From contig OY735212.1 of the NCBI GenBank assembly GCA_963457665.1, forward strand, positions 60,163,228-60,227,227: DNA of 64,000 bases, written 5' to 3'. The notes beneath the pieces were generated by a model that did not search any database, was not told the DNA's origin, and was given only the letters and a program-made list of their open reading frames with translations. Of the stretch, positions 22,301 to 32,815 are shown one piece after another; position 1 is the first letter of the stretch, and every line of letters begins with the position of its first letter. The translations under genes were made by a program, and so were the position numbers. Origin of the DNA: Thysanoteuthis rhombus (lineage: Eukaryota > Mollusca > Cephalopoda > Oegopsida > Thysanoteuthidae).

Positions 22301-25300
22301 TCTTCTTCCTTTGGTTTACTTTCACTCTCCTTCCTTTGGTTTACTTTCACTCTCCTTCCATTGGTTTACTTTCACACTTCTTCCTTTGGTTTACTTTCAC
22401 TCTCCTTACTTTGGTTTACTTTCACTCTTCTTCCTTTGGTTTACTTTCACTCTCCTTACTTTGGTTTACTTTCACTCTCCTTCCTTTGGTTTACTTTCAC
22501 TCTCCTTACTTTGGTTTACTTTCACTCTCCTTCCTTTGGTTTACTTTCACTCTCCTTACTTTGGTTTACTTTCACACTTCTTCCTTTGGTTTACTTTCAC
22601 TCTCCTTCCTTTGGTTTACTTTCACTCTCCTTCCTTTGGTTTACTTTCACTCTCCTTACTTTGGTTTACTTTCACTCTTCTTCCTTTGGTTTACTTTCAC
22701 TCTTTTTCCTTTGGTTTACTTTCACTCTCCTTCCTTTGGTTTACTTTCACTCTCCTTCCTTTGGTTTACTTTCACTCTCCTTACTTTGGTTTACTTTCAC
22801 ACTTCTTCCTTTGGTTTACTTTCACTCTTCTTCCTTTGGTTTACTTTCACACTTCTTCCTTTGGTTTACTTTCACTCTTCTTCCTTTGGTTTACTTTCAC
22901 TCTCCTTCCTTTGGTTTACTTTCACTCTCCTTACTTTGGTTTACTTTCACTCTCCTTCCATTGGTTTACTTTCACACTTCTTCCTTTGGTTTACTTTCAC
23001 TCTTCTTCCTTTGGTTTACTTTCACTCTCCTTCCTTTGGTTTACTTTCACTCTCCTTCCATTGGTTTACTTTCACACTTCTTCCTTTGGTTTACTTTCAC
23101 TCTCCTTACTTTGGTTTACTTTCACTCTCCTTCCTTTGGTTTACTTTCACTCTCCTTCCTTTGGTTTACTTTCACTCTCCTTACTTTGGTTTACTTTCAC
23201 ACTTCTTCCTTTGGTTTACTTTCACTCTTCTTCCTTTGGTTTACTTTCACACTTCTTCCTTTGGTTTACTTTCACTCTCCTTCCTTTGGTTTACTTTCAC
23301 TCTCCTTCCTTTGGTTTACTTTCACTCTTCTTCCTTTGGTTTACTTTCACTCTTTTTCCTTTGGTTTACTTTCACTCTTTTTCCTTTGGTTTACTTTCAC
23401 TCTCCTTTCTTTGGTTTACTTTCACTCTCCTTCCTTTGGTTTACTTTCACTCTCCTTACTTTGGTTTACTTTCACTCTCCTTCCATTGGTTTACTTTCAC
23501 ACTTCTTCCTTTGGTTTACTTTCACTCTTCTTCCTTTGGTTTACTTTCACTCTCCTTCCTTTGGTTTACTTTCACTCTCCTTCCATTGGTTTACTTTCAC
23601 ACTTCTTCCTTTGGTTTACTTTCACTCTCCTTCCTTTGGTTTACTTTCACACTTCTTCCTTTGGTTTACTTTCACTCTCCTTACTTTGGTTTACTTTCAC
23701 TCTCCTTCCTTTGGTTTACTTTCACTCTCCTTCCTTTGGTTTACTTTCACACTTCTTCCTTTGGTTTACTTTCACTCTCCTTACTTTGGTTTACTTTCAC
23801 TCTCCTTCCTTTGGTTTACTTTCACTCTCCTTCCTTTGGTTTACTTTCACACTTCTTCCTTTGGTTTACTTTCACTCTCCTTCCTTTGGTTTACTTTCAC
23901 TCTCCTTCCTTTGGTTTACTTTCACTCTCCTTCCTTTGGTTTACTTTCACACTTCTTCCTTTGGTTTACTTTCGATCTTCTTCCTTTGGTTTACTTTCAC
24001 TCTCCTTCCATTGGTTTACTTTCACACTTCTTACTTTGGTTTACTTTCACTCTCCTTACTTTGGTTTACTTTCACTCTCCTTCCTTTGGATTACTTTCAC
24101 TCTTCTTCCTTTGGTTTACTTTCACTCTCCTTCCTTTGGTTTACTTTCACTCTCCTTCCATTGGTTTACTTTCACACTTCTTCCTTTGGTTTACTTTCAC
24201 TCTCCTTACTTTGGTTTACTTTCACTCTTCTTCCTTTGGTTTACTTTCACTCTCCTTACTTTGGTTTACTTTCACTCTCCTTCCTTTGGTTTACTTTCAC
24301 TCTCCTTACTTTGGTTTACTTTCACTCTCCTTCCTTTGGTTTACTTTCACTCTCCTTACTTTGGTTTACTTTCACACTTCTTCCTTTGGTTTACTTTCAC
24401 TCTTCTTCCTTTGGTTTACTTTCACTCTCCTTCCTTTGGTTTACTTTCACTCTCCTTACTTTGGTTTACTTTCACTCTTCTTCCTTTGGTTTACTTTCAC
24501 TCTTTTTCCTTTGGTTTACTTTCACTCTCCTTCCTTTGGTTTACTTTCACTCTCCTTCCTTTGGTTTACTTTCACTCTCCTTACTTTGGTTTACTTTCAC
24601 ACTTCTTCCTTTGGTTTACTTTCACTCTTCTTCCTTTGGTTTACTTTCACACTTCTTCCTTTGGTTTACTTTCACTCTTCTTCCTTTGGTTTACTTTCAC
24701 TCTCCTTCCTTTGGTTTACTTTCACTCTCCTTCCTTTGGTTTACTTTCACTCTTCTTCCTTTGGTTTACTTTCACTCTTTTTCCTTTGGTTTACTTTCAC
24801 TCTTTTTCCTTTGGTTTACTTTCACTCTCCTTCCTTTGGTTTACTTTCACTCTCCTTCCTTTGGTTTACTTTCACTCTCCTTCCTTTGGTTTACTTTCAC
24901 TCTCCTTCCATTGGTTTACTTTCACACTTCTTCCTTTGGTTTACTTTCACTCTTCTTCCTTTGGTTTACTTTCACTCTCCTTCCTTTGGTTTACTTTCAC
25001 TCTCCTTCCATTGGTTTACTTTCACACTTCTTCCTTTGGTTTACTTTCACTCTCCTTACTTTGGTTTACTTTCACTCTCCTTCCTTTGGTTTACTTTCAC
25101 TCTCCTTCCTTTGGTTTACTTTCACTCTCCTTACTTTGGTTTACTTTCACACTTCTTCCTTTGGTTTACTTTCACTCTTCTTCCTTTGGTTTACTTTCAC
25201 ACTTCTTCCTTTGGTTTACTTTCACTCTTCTTCCTTTGGTTTACTTTCACTCTTCTTCCTTTGGTTTACTTTCACTCTCCTTCCTTTGGTTTACTTTCAC

Positions 25301-26173
25301 TCTTCTTCCTTTGGTTTACTTTCACTCTTTTTCCTTTGGTTTACTTTCACTCTTTTTCCTTTGGTTTACTTTCACTCTCCTTTCTTTGGTTTACTTTCAC
25401 TCTCCTTCCTTTGGTTTACTTTCACTCTCCTTACTTTGGTTTACTTTCACTCTCCTTCCATTGGTTTACTTTCACACTTCTTCCTTTGGTTTACTTTCAC
25501 TCTTCTTCCTTTGGTTTACTTTCACTCTCCTTCCTTTGGTTTACTTTCACTCTCCTTCCATTGGTTTACTTTCACACTTCTTCCTTTGGTTTACTTTCAC
25601 TCTCCTTACTTTGGTTTACTTTCACTCTCCTTCCTTTGGTTTACTTTCACTCTCCTTACTTTGGTTTACTTTCACTCTCCTTCCTTTGGTTTACTTTCAC
25701 TCTCCTTCCTTTGGTTTACTTTCACTCTCCTTCCTTTGGTTTACTTTCACTCTCCTTCCTTTGGTTTACTTTCACTCTTCTTCCTTTGGTTTACTTTCAC
25801 ACTTCTTCCTTTGGTTTACTTTCACTCTCCTCACTTTGGTTTACTTTCACTCTCCTCACTTTGGTTTACTTTCACTCTCCTCACTTTGGTTTACTTTCAC
25901 TCTCCTCACTTTGGTTTACTTTCACTCTCCTCACTTTGGTTTACTTTCACTCTCCTTCCTTTGGTTTACTTTCACTCTCCTTCCTTTGGTTTACTTTCAC
26001 TCTCCTTCCTTTGGTTTACTTTCACACTTCTTCCTTTGGTTTACTTTCACTCTTCTTCCTTTGGTTTACTTTCACTCTTCTTCCTTTGGTTTACTTTCAC
26101 TCTCCTCACTTTGGTTTACTTTCACTCTCCTCACTTTGGTTTACTTTCACTCTCCTCACTTTGGTTTACTTTC
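19391..26173 (+). repeat. 25-bp satellite array, about 271 copies
   Basis: The unit begins TTTACTTTCACTC and ends CTTCCTTTGG (25 bp, 84% pyrimidine on this strand). Register runs unbroken from the first unit at 19391 to the last partial unit ending at 26173, except for one 24-bp unit at about 19916-19939 that lacks one T. Common variants differ at the centre: CTCTTCTTCC, CTCCTTCC, CTCCTTAC, CACTTCTTCC, CTCCTTCCATTGG. Rare ones are GATCTTCTTCC (20773, 23973), CTTTTTCC and CTCCTTTC. CTCCTCAC occurs only in the last ~340 bp. The cyclic unit has no TAA, TAG or TGA, and 25 is 1 modulo 3, so all three forward frames are open and encode the same 25-residue hydrophobic repeat. The reverse strand is closed, because TTA and TCA occur in every unit and rotate through all frames. 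Confidence 0.98.
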
Positions 26174-26470
26174 CCTTTGTTTTTTTGTTTTTGTTTTTTT
26201 GCTTACATTTTCTTGGTTTATTTTTTCTCTTTTTTTGTGTATTTCTATTTTTTCCTCTATTTTTTCTCTTTTTGATTTTCTTCTTGTGTGTTTTCTTCAT
26301 TTTTTTTTTGTTTACCTTCCTTTCTCATTCTCCTTTTATTTACATTTCTCTTTTGTCAAAATTTTTGTTTTTATTACCTTTTTCTCTTTGTACTTGACAA
26401 TTTTGTTCCAGTTTATATCTTTCCATTTTTGCTATTTTTTTCTTTAGATTATTTTTTCCTTCCTTTTCTC
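26174..26470 (+). repeat. T-rich low-complexity flank of the satellite
   Basis: Runs of TTTTTTG, TTTTCTC and TTTTTCC continue the pyrimidine bias of the array without its 25-bp register. The three long forward frames terminate in or just beyond it (26275, 26397, 26447). A matching T-rich lead-in occupies 19361-19390. Confidence 0.7.
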
Positions 26471-26649
26471 TATTTACAAGAAGAATGTTTTTATATATCA
26501 GTACCTGCATGCAGGCACATGAAAAAACAGTTGTATACATATGTATACTTAAAATGCACATTTGTGTGTTATATATATATGTATGTATATATTTAACGTA
26601 TAGACTGAAAGTTATGAATATTCATATTAGTGAAGCTTGAGTATACATC

Positions 26650-26910
26650 TCTGTAGTCCTACGAATAGCCAACCGGACCAACCAGCCTAGTGGGCTACAG
26701 ATTCTCTGCACATCTGTGTCCTTCTAGTACATTTTTGGGCTACAACCTTGAAAATTTGCATGAGTACACCACTAGGCATCATTTAGATAGGCACTTTTTT
26801 TTGGTCTCTATGGCCATTCTGGACCAACAATGCCCAAAACTTGTCCTGGTATTTCTATTCTGTTACATACACAGGGGCTATGGTGATTCATTTATGTGAG
26901 GTACAGATAT
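26650..26910 (+). mobile_element. Family X element, copy 3
   Basis: The left end is CTGTAGTCCTACGAATAGCC and the right end GGGGCTATGGTGATTCATTT. All interior blocks are present, including GTGGGCTACAGATTCTCTGC and CTACAACCTTGAAAATTTGC. Confidence 0.65.
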
Positions 26911-27322
26911 ACATATATAAATCTGAATATGCACAACTACACACACACATGTATAAATACATTCATGTGTATTCATATCTAATGATACATATGCATACAT
27001 TAGCTGGAGTAGATAGTGTTTGCATCTTCCTGTGCTTACTGAGGTCCCAGTGCATCATCTTAGATGTGTACACAGATTCAAGGAGTTTTAACAGTGCATA
27101 CTTTGACAAAAGTGCATCTGTCCTCAAATATATCTGTACTGTCTTTAGAATGTGATGTAGAAATAAAACAAAACAAAAATAAAATTCACTTGCTGAAATC
27201 ATCATGCAAGCATGTGTAGCCACACATACCCACTCACCTATTTGCATAGACTATTATTATATAATTCTGAACACCTTTTTGTGTGTGTGTATATATATAT
27301 ATACATTTATATATATATATAC

Positions 27323-27357
<35 letters not shown>

Positions 27358-28522
27358 ACATTAGTTACTGTGCATGTATGTGGCTATATATAAATTCCTA
27401 TCGAGCCGTAATTCTTGTGTAGTTCGAAATGCTTGTTCCTGTCAAATTTTTTGCTCATGATTGCTTCTATACTTATGCGTCATATGGCAAAACATGATCA
27501 TTTTGTAAATTTTGTATAATTTGGAACGTGTGCGCACACACACAGATATATATATATATATATATTTGCACCACACGATACAAATCAGAGATGTAGTATG
27601 ATATAATATCTGACATATGATGGGTTCCTTTCATAAAGTGCTCAATACATTCAACTTGAAACATCAAGTTGGTTTAGAGTAGAGCTTAGAAGATAATGGA
27701 ATGAGGATTCGCTTCACCAACATGTTTATGTTTCTTTCCTGTTTATGCTTTTTCAGGTGAATGATTAGATTCATTTCAGATTCCTAATTGGGACATTTTG
27801 GAGTTGGCGAGATGTCTATTATTCTAGTTGGTTTGGTCTTTCTTAATTTGGGGATTGTTCTGGGGATTATTATATATATATATAATCCCAGGAACTTAGG
27901 ATCCAAATTTAAGTGATAGTAATAAAACCAAATTTTGTATTAAATATGGAATACCCTGACCACAGTACATTAACAAAGATTAGAAAATAACTGACTTGCA
28001 TGACTTAACATCATAGAATGATTTGATACAGTATAAAAATTACTTTTTCTGCAGAAATTACTTTTTCTGTAAACTTTATGAGTCTATATGGTTGTGTATA
28101 TAATATGTGTTTGTACTTCTAAATGCATATCAAAGCATTTATATGTATGCACATTCATCAAATATCTATTCAATAACACAGATTGTATTTTATAAGCAAG
28201 TCACTCTAGCAATGAGCAGTACAAGGAAACATTTATAGAGTTCAACTGATGAAAAAGGTTTTGTGAAGATGTCCTAGCACAAAGATAAACTCTAACATAC
28301 TTATATAAAATTTTGATTTCTCTATCAATCTCTCAAAAACAACTTAGAAAAGCAGATGAACTCTTTTAGCACACTTACACCAACTTTGATGAATTTTACT
28401 ACATAGGTATTCGCATAATCTTGAACACACACATTCTCTCAATGGTTGGTAATTTAAAATAGTTATAAATGATATAATGATCTCATAAATATTCTGTTAG
28501 ATTATGCATCAATTTCTTAATA

Positions 28523-28560
<38 letters not shown>

Positions 28561-28711
28561 ATACATTTTTTCTTCAAGTTTCAGAATTTTTGGTATGAGA
28601 TAAGTAACTAATCCATGGATCACCCTTTTTTCAAACTATTTGATGGATCACCCCTAACATGACTTGTTGTTACATTACAGTTTCTATTATATACTGATTG
28701 AAACTACTAGA

Positions 28712-28744
<33 letters not shown>

Positions 28745-28905
28745 GTGTTTAATCAACACTGCTGGCGAGTCATGTAAAAATAACTGTTTAGTTTTTAAAT
28801 CCCCAAAATGGTTACTTGGCAAACAATTGATGATCCGTACAAGAAAATCTCACATATAGTACCATAATATCTAATTCTGTGTAAAACATAAAACCCTTTG
28901 AAAAT
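26911..28905. other. AT-rich stretch with several microsatellites
   Basis: (TG)n(TA)n lies at about 27283-27355, (CA)n(TA)n at 27537-27565, (TA)n(TG)n at 28523-28562 and (TA)n at 28713-28744. A near-palindrome at 27861-27890 has arms TGGGGATTAT and ATAATCCCA around TA repeats. An 18-bp tandem duplication (AAATTACTTTTTCTGCAG) lies at about 28036-28071. The family V match at 28787-28850 is in reverse orientation. No gene recognised. Confidence 0.5.
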
Positions 28906-28998
28906 GGCCTGCCCATTGCCATTTGAGTTTTCTAATAGATTCTATGATGTCATTGACTCTGTTTTCTTCCTTAAGACAGCACAGTATATTAGGGAGAA
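28906..28998. pseudogene. RTE-like LINE fragment F with an inverted junction
   Basis: 28906-28972 is reverse-strand LINE sequence (GCCATTTGAGTTTTCTAATA, GATTCTATGATGTCATTGAC). It is joined at about 28973 to forward-strand sequence from the neighbouring part of the same LINE (AAGACAGCACAGTATATTAG). Such a junction is the signature of an inversion made during LINE insertion, or of a later inversion. It abuts the next MITE. Confidence 0.55.
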
Positions 28999-29000
28999 TA

Positions 29001-29317
29001 CACTTTATAACAACCATCATAATAAATGGTAAATCTATAGTTGATTAAACTTTAGTTGATAATTATTTACAGTTTTACAGTTTTTTAATGTTTGGTGATT
29101 GTTTGTAAACTATCTATAAAGTTGCAACCATCATTAAAACATGGTAAATTGATAGTTAATTAAACTTTATTAATAATGACTGTTGCAATTGTATCCAAGT
29201 AATGTTTACAAATGGTTTACTAACAATTATTAATCATTAACAAGCTGTAAATATCTATTGACTAAAATTTAAATAGCTATCAATTTACCATTTATTAATG
29301 GTGGTTATTATAAAGTG
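29001..29317. mobile_element. Long-TIR foldback MITE
   Basis: The left arm begins CACTTTATAACAACCATCAT and the right arm, reverse complemented, CACTTTATAATAACCACCAT. Both continue through AATAAATGGTAAAT, then a GATAG/TATAG block and TTTTAGT-like sequence for about 60 bp. A third related segment in the middle (CAACCATCATTAAAACATGG) suggests internal duplication. There is no open frame. The target duplication is unclear. Confidence 0.6.
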
Positions 29318-29959
29318 TTACCTGCTTTTCTTGTTCTATTAATCCTCCTCTTTTTTTTACATTCTAAAATAAAATTAGGGTGTTGAAAAGTTTGGTGAGG
29401 ATATCTACACTTTATCTTTGTTAAATATTTAGAATAATTTATTACTCCTAAGAATTTGATTAAATTAGAATTTGGTACATTGCTGAACAAAACTGCTGAA
29501 ATAATCCAATTTACTTCAAAGGAAATTAACGAACAAACCTTTTTTCCACAGGGTGGGGTAATGAAATTTAAAGTTCCTGGGTCAAGAAATTCTGTCAATT
29601 TTATCAGCAGCAGTGTTAACACATAGCTATGGAAGACATTAATGAAATAATTTTTTCCAACACACATTAATGTACATTAAAGTAGCTGCAGCAGTATTTA
29701 TACACATTAGTCTTTTGGTCTTCCAATGAAAATATGACAAAAACAAATTTTAAAAAGTATTTCAAGTATATTACTTCATTTTTCCTTTTTTTCAAATTTG
29801 ATTTGGCTCTTCTGTTATATTATTATCACAAGATCTCAGCAGAAAACATGTGCGAGTGTCATCAACTCCTGTGAGTGTTGTTATTTTCCATGAGAATTAA
29901 TGGCATTTACGTTCATGCTCATAGATTCAAAACAGATGCATTCAGTTCACTGTTCACTA
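29318..29959. other. AT-rich stretch, no recognised gene
   Basis: A 119-codon minus-strand open frame (29308-29667) starts inside this stretch and ends in the MITE edge. I recognise no domain in it. Confidence 0.35.
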
Positions 29960-30300
29960 AAAATATGAACTCATCCAATGAAGACGCTCTTTTCAAATAT
30001 TCATGCACAATGATGGTGAAGCATTCCTTCCTTCACTTTGATTCAATCTATCTGCAATTTGTGCCACAGTAGCACATCTGTCGGTTTGTACTTCGTGAGA
30101 AACTTCTGTTCTCTACTTATATTGATAAGTTTTGGCTGCCCAACACCTTGTTGGCAGTTGTTGATTCTTCCCACCTCAGATAAGTACTCACCACAAATGA
30201 GTATGAGAATCCCACAAGTCATGCTCTTTTGGAAATGCTCTGACATTCTTCTGGCTATAACAATTCTGATTTTATTGAAGTCACCTGAATCTTTCAAAAT
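29960..30300 (-). pseudogene. Tc1-like transposase N-terminal remnant
   Basis: On the minus strand from 30297 the frame reads GDFNKIRIVIARRMSEHFQ, then GRINNCQQGVGQPKLIN. After a frameshift comes QTDRCATVAQIADRLNQ. This matches the paired-like helix-turn-helix region of Tc1-type transposases: DF--G-IV-ARR, then an NNCQQGVGRPRLI linker, then DRRATVAQIA-- in the second helix-turn-helix. A stop follows soon after. The DDE catalytic domain is missing. The match is by eye, but several motifs are in the correct order. Confidence 0.7.
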
Positions 30301-30422
30301 GAAGTACTCGAGGCTGGCTCACCTGCAAACGTACCTCTCAACCCATCACAGCCAGTTGTTATGAGGCAGTAGTTGTCATTATTGCCACATTTCATTGTTC
30401 ATAATGTTTTGACTCATGTTTA

Positions 30423-30426
30423 TGTG

Positions 30427-30485
<59 letters not shown>

Positions 30486-30498
30486 CCACACACACACA
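30423..30498. repeat. (TA)n(CA)n microsatellite
   Basis: About 25 TA repeats followed by CACACCCACACACACACA. Confidence 0.9.
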
Positions 30499-30897
30499 TT
30501 CTGATAGAAGTTAGTTGCTTGTTTTCCATATAAAGCTGATTATCTGTGTATTGCCTATTTTCTTGATTTGCAAATCAATCTTCCTTGAAGAAAATCTACT
30601 TGTAACTTGTATCTTCTATGTTATAAACAATAGTTTAAAGTACACCAAATACCAGATGATATATCTTCCATTATGTCATGAACCTCAACCAAAAGGGGTG
30701 AACCAGCTGTTTCAAATTCCTTATATGTTTCATATCTGCTATGGTACTAGTCATACTAGTCATTGCATTTACATCTTCAGGATATGAGTCACAGCATTTG
30801 GCGATTCCTTCAACCTTCTTTTTATTTTTTTCCTATGAACCTTATTTGAGAGACAGATACGGATTATTCATTTCTTTATAATATGGATTATAACATT
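30499..30897. other. No recognised feature
   Basis: AT-rich. The open frame at 30515-30787 shows no recognised domain. Confidence 0.35.
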
Positions 30898-31147
30898 ATC
30901 ATGGATGTTCAAATGGAATTCCCTCTTTGACAAATAAAAATTTAGCAGTGCAAAAATTGCTAAATCAGTGCAGAAGTGCTTAGACATTTTGGCCATTTTT
31001 AGCCATTTATTGACCATTTTCAGCATCTTCTAGTGTTTTTTAGTGTTTTTTTTTTTTTACTATTTTTTAAAGTAGTCAAAATATTATTTTAGTTCATCAA
31101 CACTGAGTTTCAGTGCGGGCAATTTTTCTGCCAACACACATGGATTA
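30898..31147 (+). mobile_element. Family Y element, copy 4
   Basis: The left end is CATGGATGTTCAAATGG and the right end CTGCCAACACACATGG. The interior words AGCAGTGCAAAAATTGCTAA and ACATTTTGGCCATTTTTAGC are well kept. Confidence 0.55.
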
Positions 31148-32322
31148 CAGACACAGACGTTCGTTGATTTCTCAAGGAATTTATTTCAATTTATCATAAT
31201 TTGAATAATTCCAGATTAGGAACCAAGCCATGTTCAGTTTTAAGCAATGATGTTGTTATCCTTTCCATTTAGTGTTGCTTATCATCACTGGATTATATAT
31301 TATTTATTCTCAAAATCTAATCACATTCATTATTTGTGTACTGATTGAAGGTGTTCCTAGAACACTGTGTGGGAGACACTAAAATTAAATCCAACCTAAG
31401 AAGATCTAGCTCAGTGATATGTCAACCAATGGTGTATGGTGCTTTGTATCTTGCGTGTGCTATGAGTGCACAAAAATGCAACAATATTTTAGTGTCTATA
31501 AAAAGCAAAAGACAGTAAATGCCTTTTTTGTACAATGTTGGAAAGATCGTCCAGATTGTAAATTGTTCAACGCCCTTGCTCATTTGATATTGCAAACAAT
31601 CAAAAGAAAAATGAATTGAGATTTTGGTTGGACACTATCATCAGCAGATTATAATGTCTGATCCGAATTCTGTTTTTTCCATTCTCTAATTTCTACTATC
31701 AGGACCACCTTTCTTACATTGAACCAAAAAGGCTTCCACTATCTTACACAGACACTAAAATATATTTTATTCAACATTTTTTCATGCAACTATTTCTAGA
31801 TGTAACCTTCAATTGTTTGTTATATTTTAAAGATAAATCAAAACCACTTTTGTTCTTTCCAATGTGTCTTCTTCCTTATATTTCTTGAATTTTCATTAGT
31901 TTGTTACTCTGATCTTCATCCAAGTCTGAGAATTTCCAGAACTGCTGCCTTTGCTGTCGTCTCATTTATTTTTCAGTTATTTAAGTGAATCCAGCAATCA
32001 GTATGTTCTTTACTATAAAAGGTCAATCGTGTGGCAAGAGATTTGGGAATTTTACCTATAACCTTTAGAGCTGTTGAAGGACACCTTTGATGCTTCCCTA
32101 ATCAGTTTATTTCTTTAAATTAAAAGGTGAAAGTTGTAGTGACTGTGTGTTGTCTGATTCAGTATTTGTTATAGAATGAATGTGTTTATATGAACATTTT
32201 TTGTGCAGGTATGTAATTTATATGTTGGCCTTTTCCAAAGAAAAAATATTTTCATTGCATAATTTGGGGGAAAATATTTGAAGAATTCATTGATTTTCAT
32301 CTGTAACAAAGTCTATATTTGA
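31148..32322. other. No recognised gene
   Basis: AT-rich sequence. An acceptor-donor fusion-like site (GTGCAG then GTATGT) sits at 32208/32209. The open frame at 31419-31619 is not recognised. Confidence 0.4.
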
Positions 32323-32815
32323 TGCTCAACCTTCAAAAATAAGAAGATCCCATTAATCCTAAAAAGAAGGGTCTATAACAAATGCATCCTCCGAATAGTC
32401 ACTTATGAAGCTGAAGCATAGAACCTAACCAAGAGACAGACCCGCGAATTGAGAACCATGCAACGTGCACATGAAAGAATAATGCTGGGCCTCATACGGA
32501 GAGACCACAAGACAGCACAGTACATCCAGCAAAAGACAAGAGTCAGGGACATCATAGAATCCATTGAAAATCTCAAATGGCAGTGGACTGGCCATGTTGC
32601 ACGAATGGCAGATCACTGATGGACATCGTGACTCACGACATGGATCCCCTGAGATCACATGCAGAACCGAGGCCGGCAGAATATTAGATGGAGAGATAAG
32701 CTGGACACATTCAGAAAGTATTGGCTCCGCGACGCCCATGATAGAGAAGTGTGGCGAATCCTGGGGAAGGTCTATGTCCAACAACAGACATTGAAAAACT
32801 GATGATAATGATGAT
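32323..32815 (+). pseudogene. RTE-like LINE 3' end, copy C
   Basis: It begins at the counterpart of 12418 in copy B (CTTCAAAAATAAGAAGATCC) and runs to the tail GATGATAATGATGA. It keeps the LKRRVYNKCIL, RVRDIIESIENLKWQW and HVARMAD coding blocks with stops and small indels. 5'-truncated. Confidence 0.75.

Noticed and set aside
19391-26173. CRISPR array
   Set aside because: The units are contiguous with no unique spacers, and the context is eukaryotic repeat DNA.
19345-26447. Three giant forward open frames (2350, 2302 and 2336 codons) as protein-coding genes
   Set aside because: All three are the same 25-bp satellite read in different phases. They have no non-repeat domain, start and stop in flanking low-complexity DNA, and remain open through a 1-bp deletion. 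Arithmetic of the unit explains them fully.
26340-26561. Lys/Glu-rich minus-strand frame next to the satellite
   Set aside because: Reverse reading of T-rich low-complexity sequence; no domain and biased composition.
31395-31640. Possible hAT-like left end (CAGTGATATGTCAACC)
   Set aside because: No matching right terminal repeat or target duplication was found downstream.
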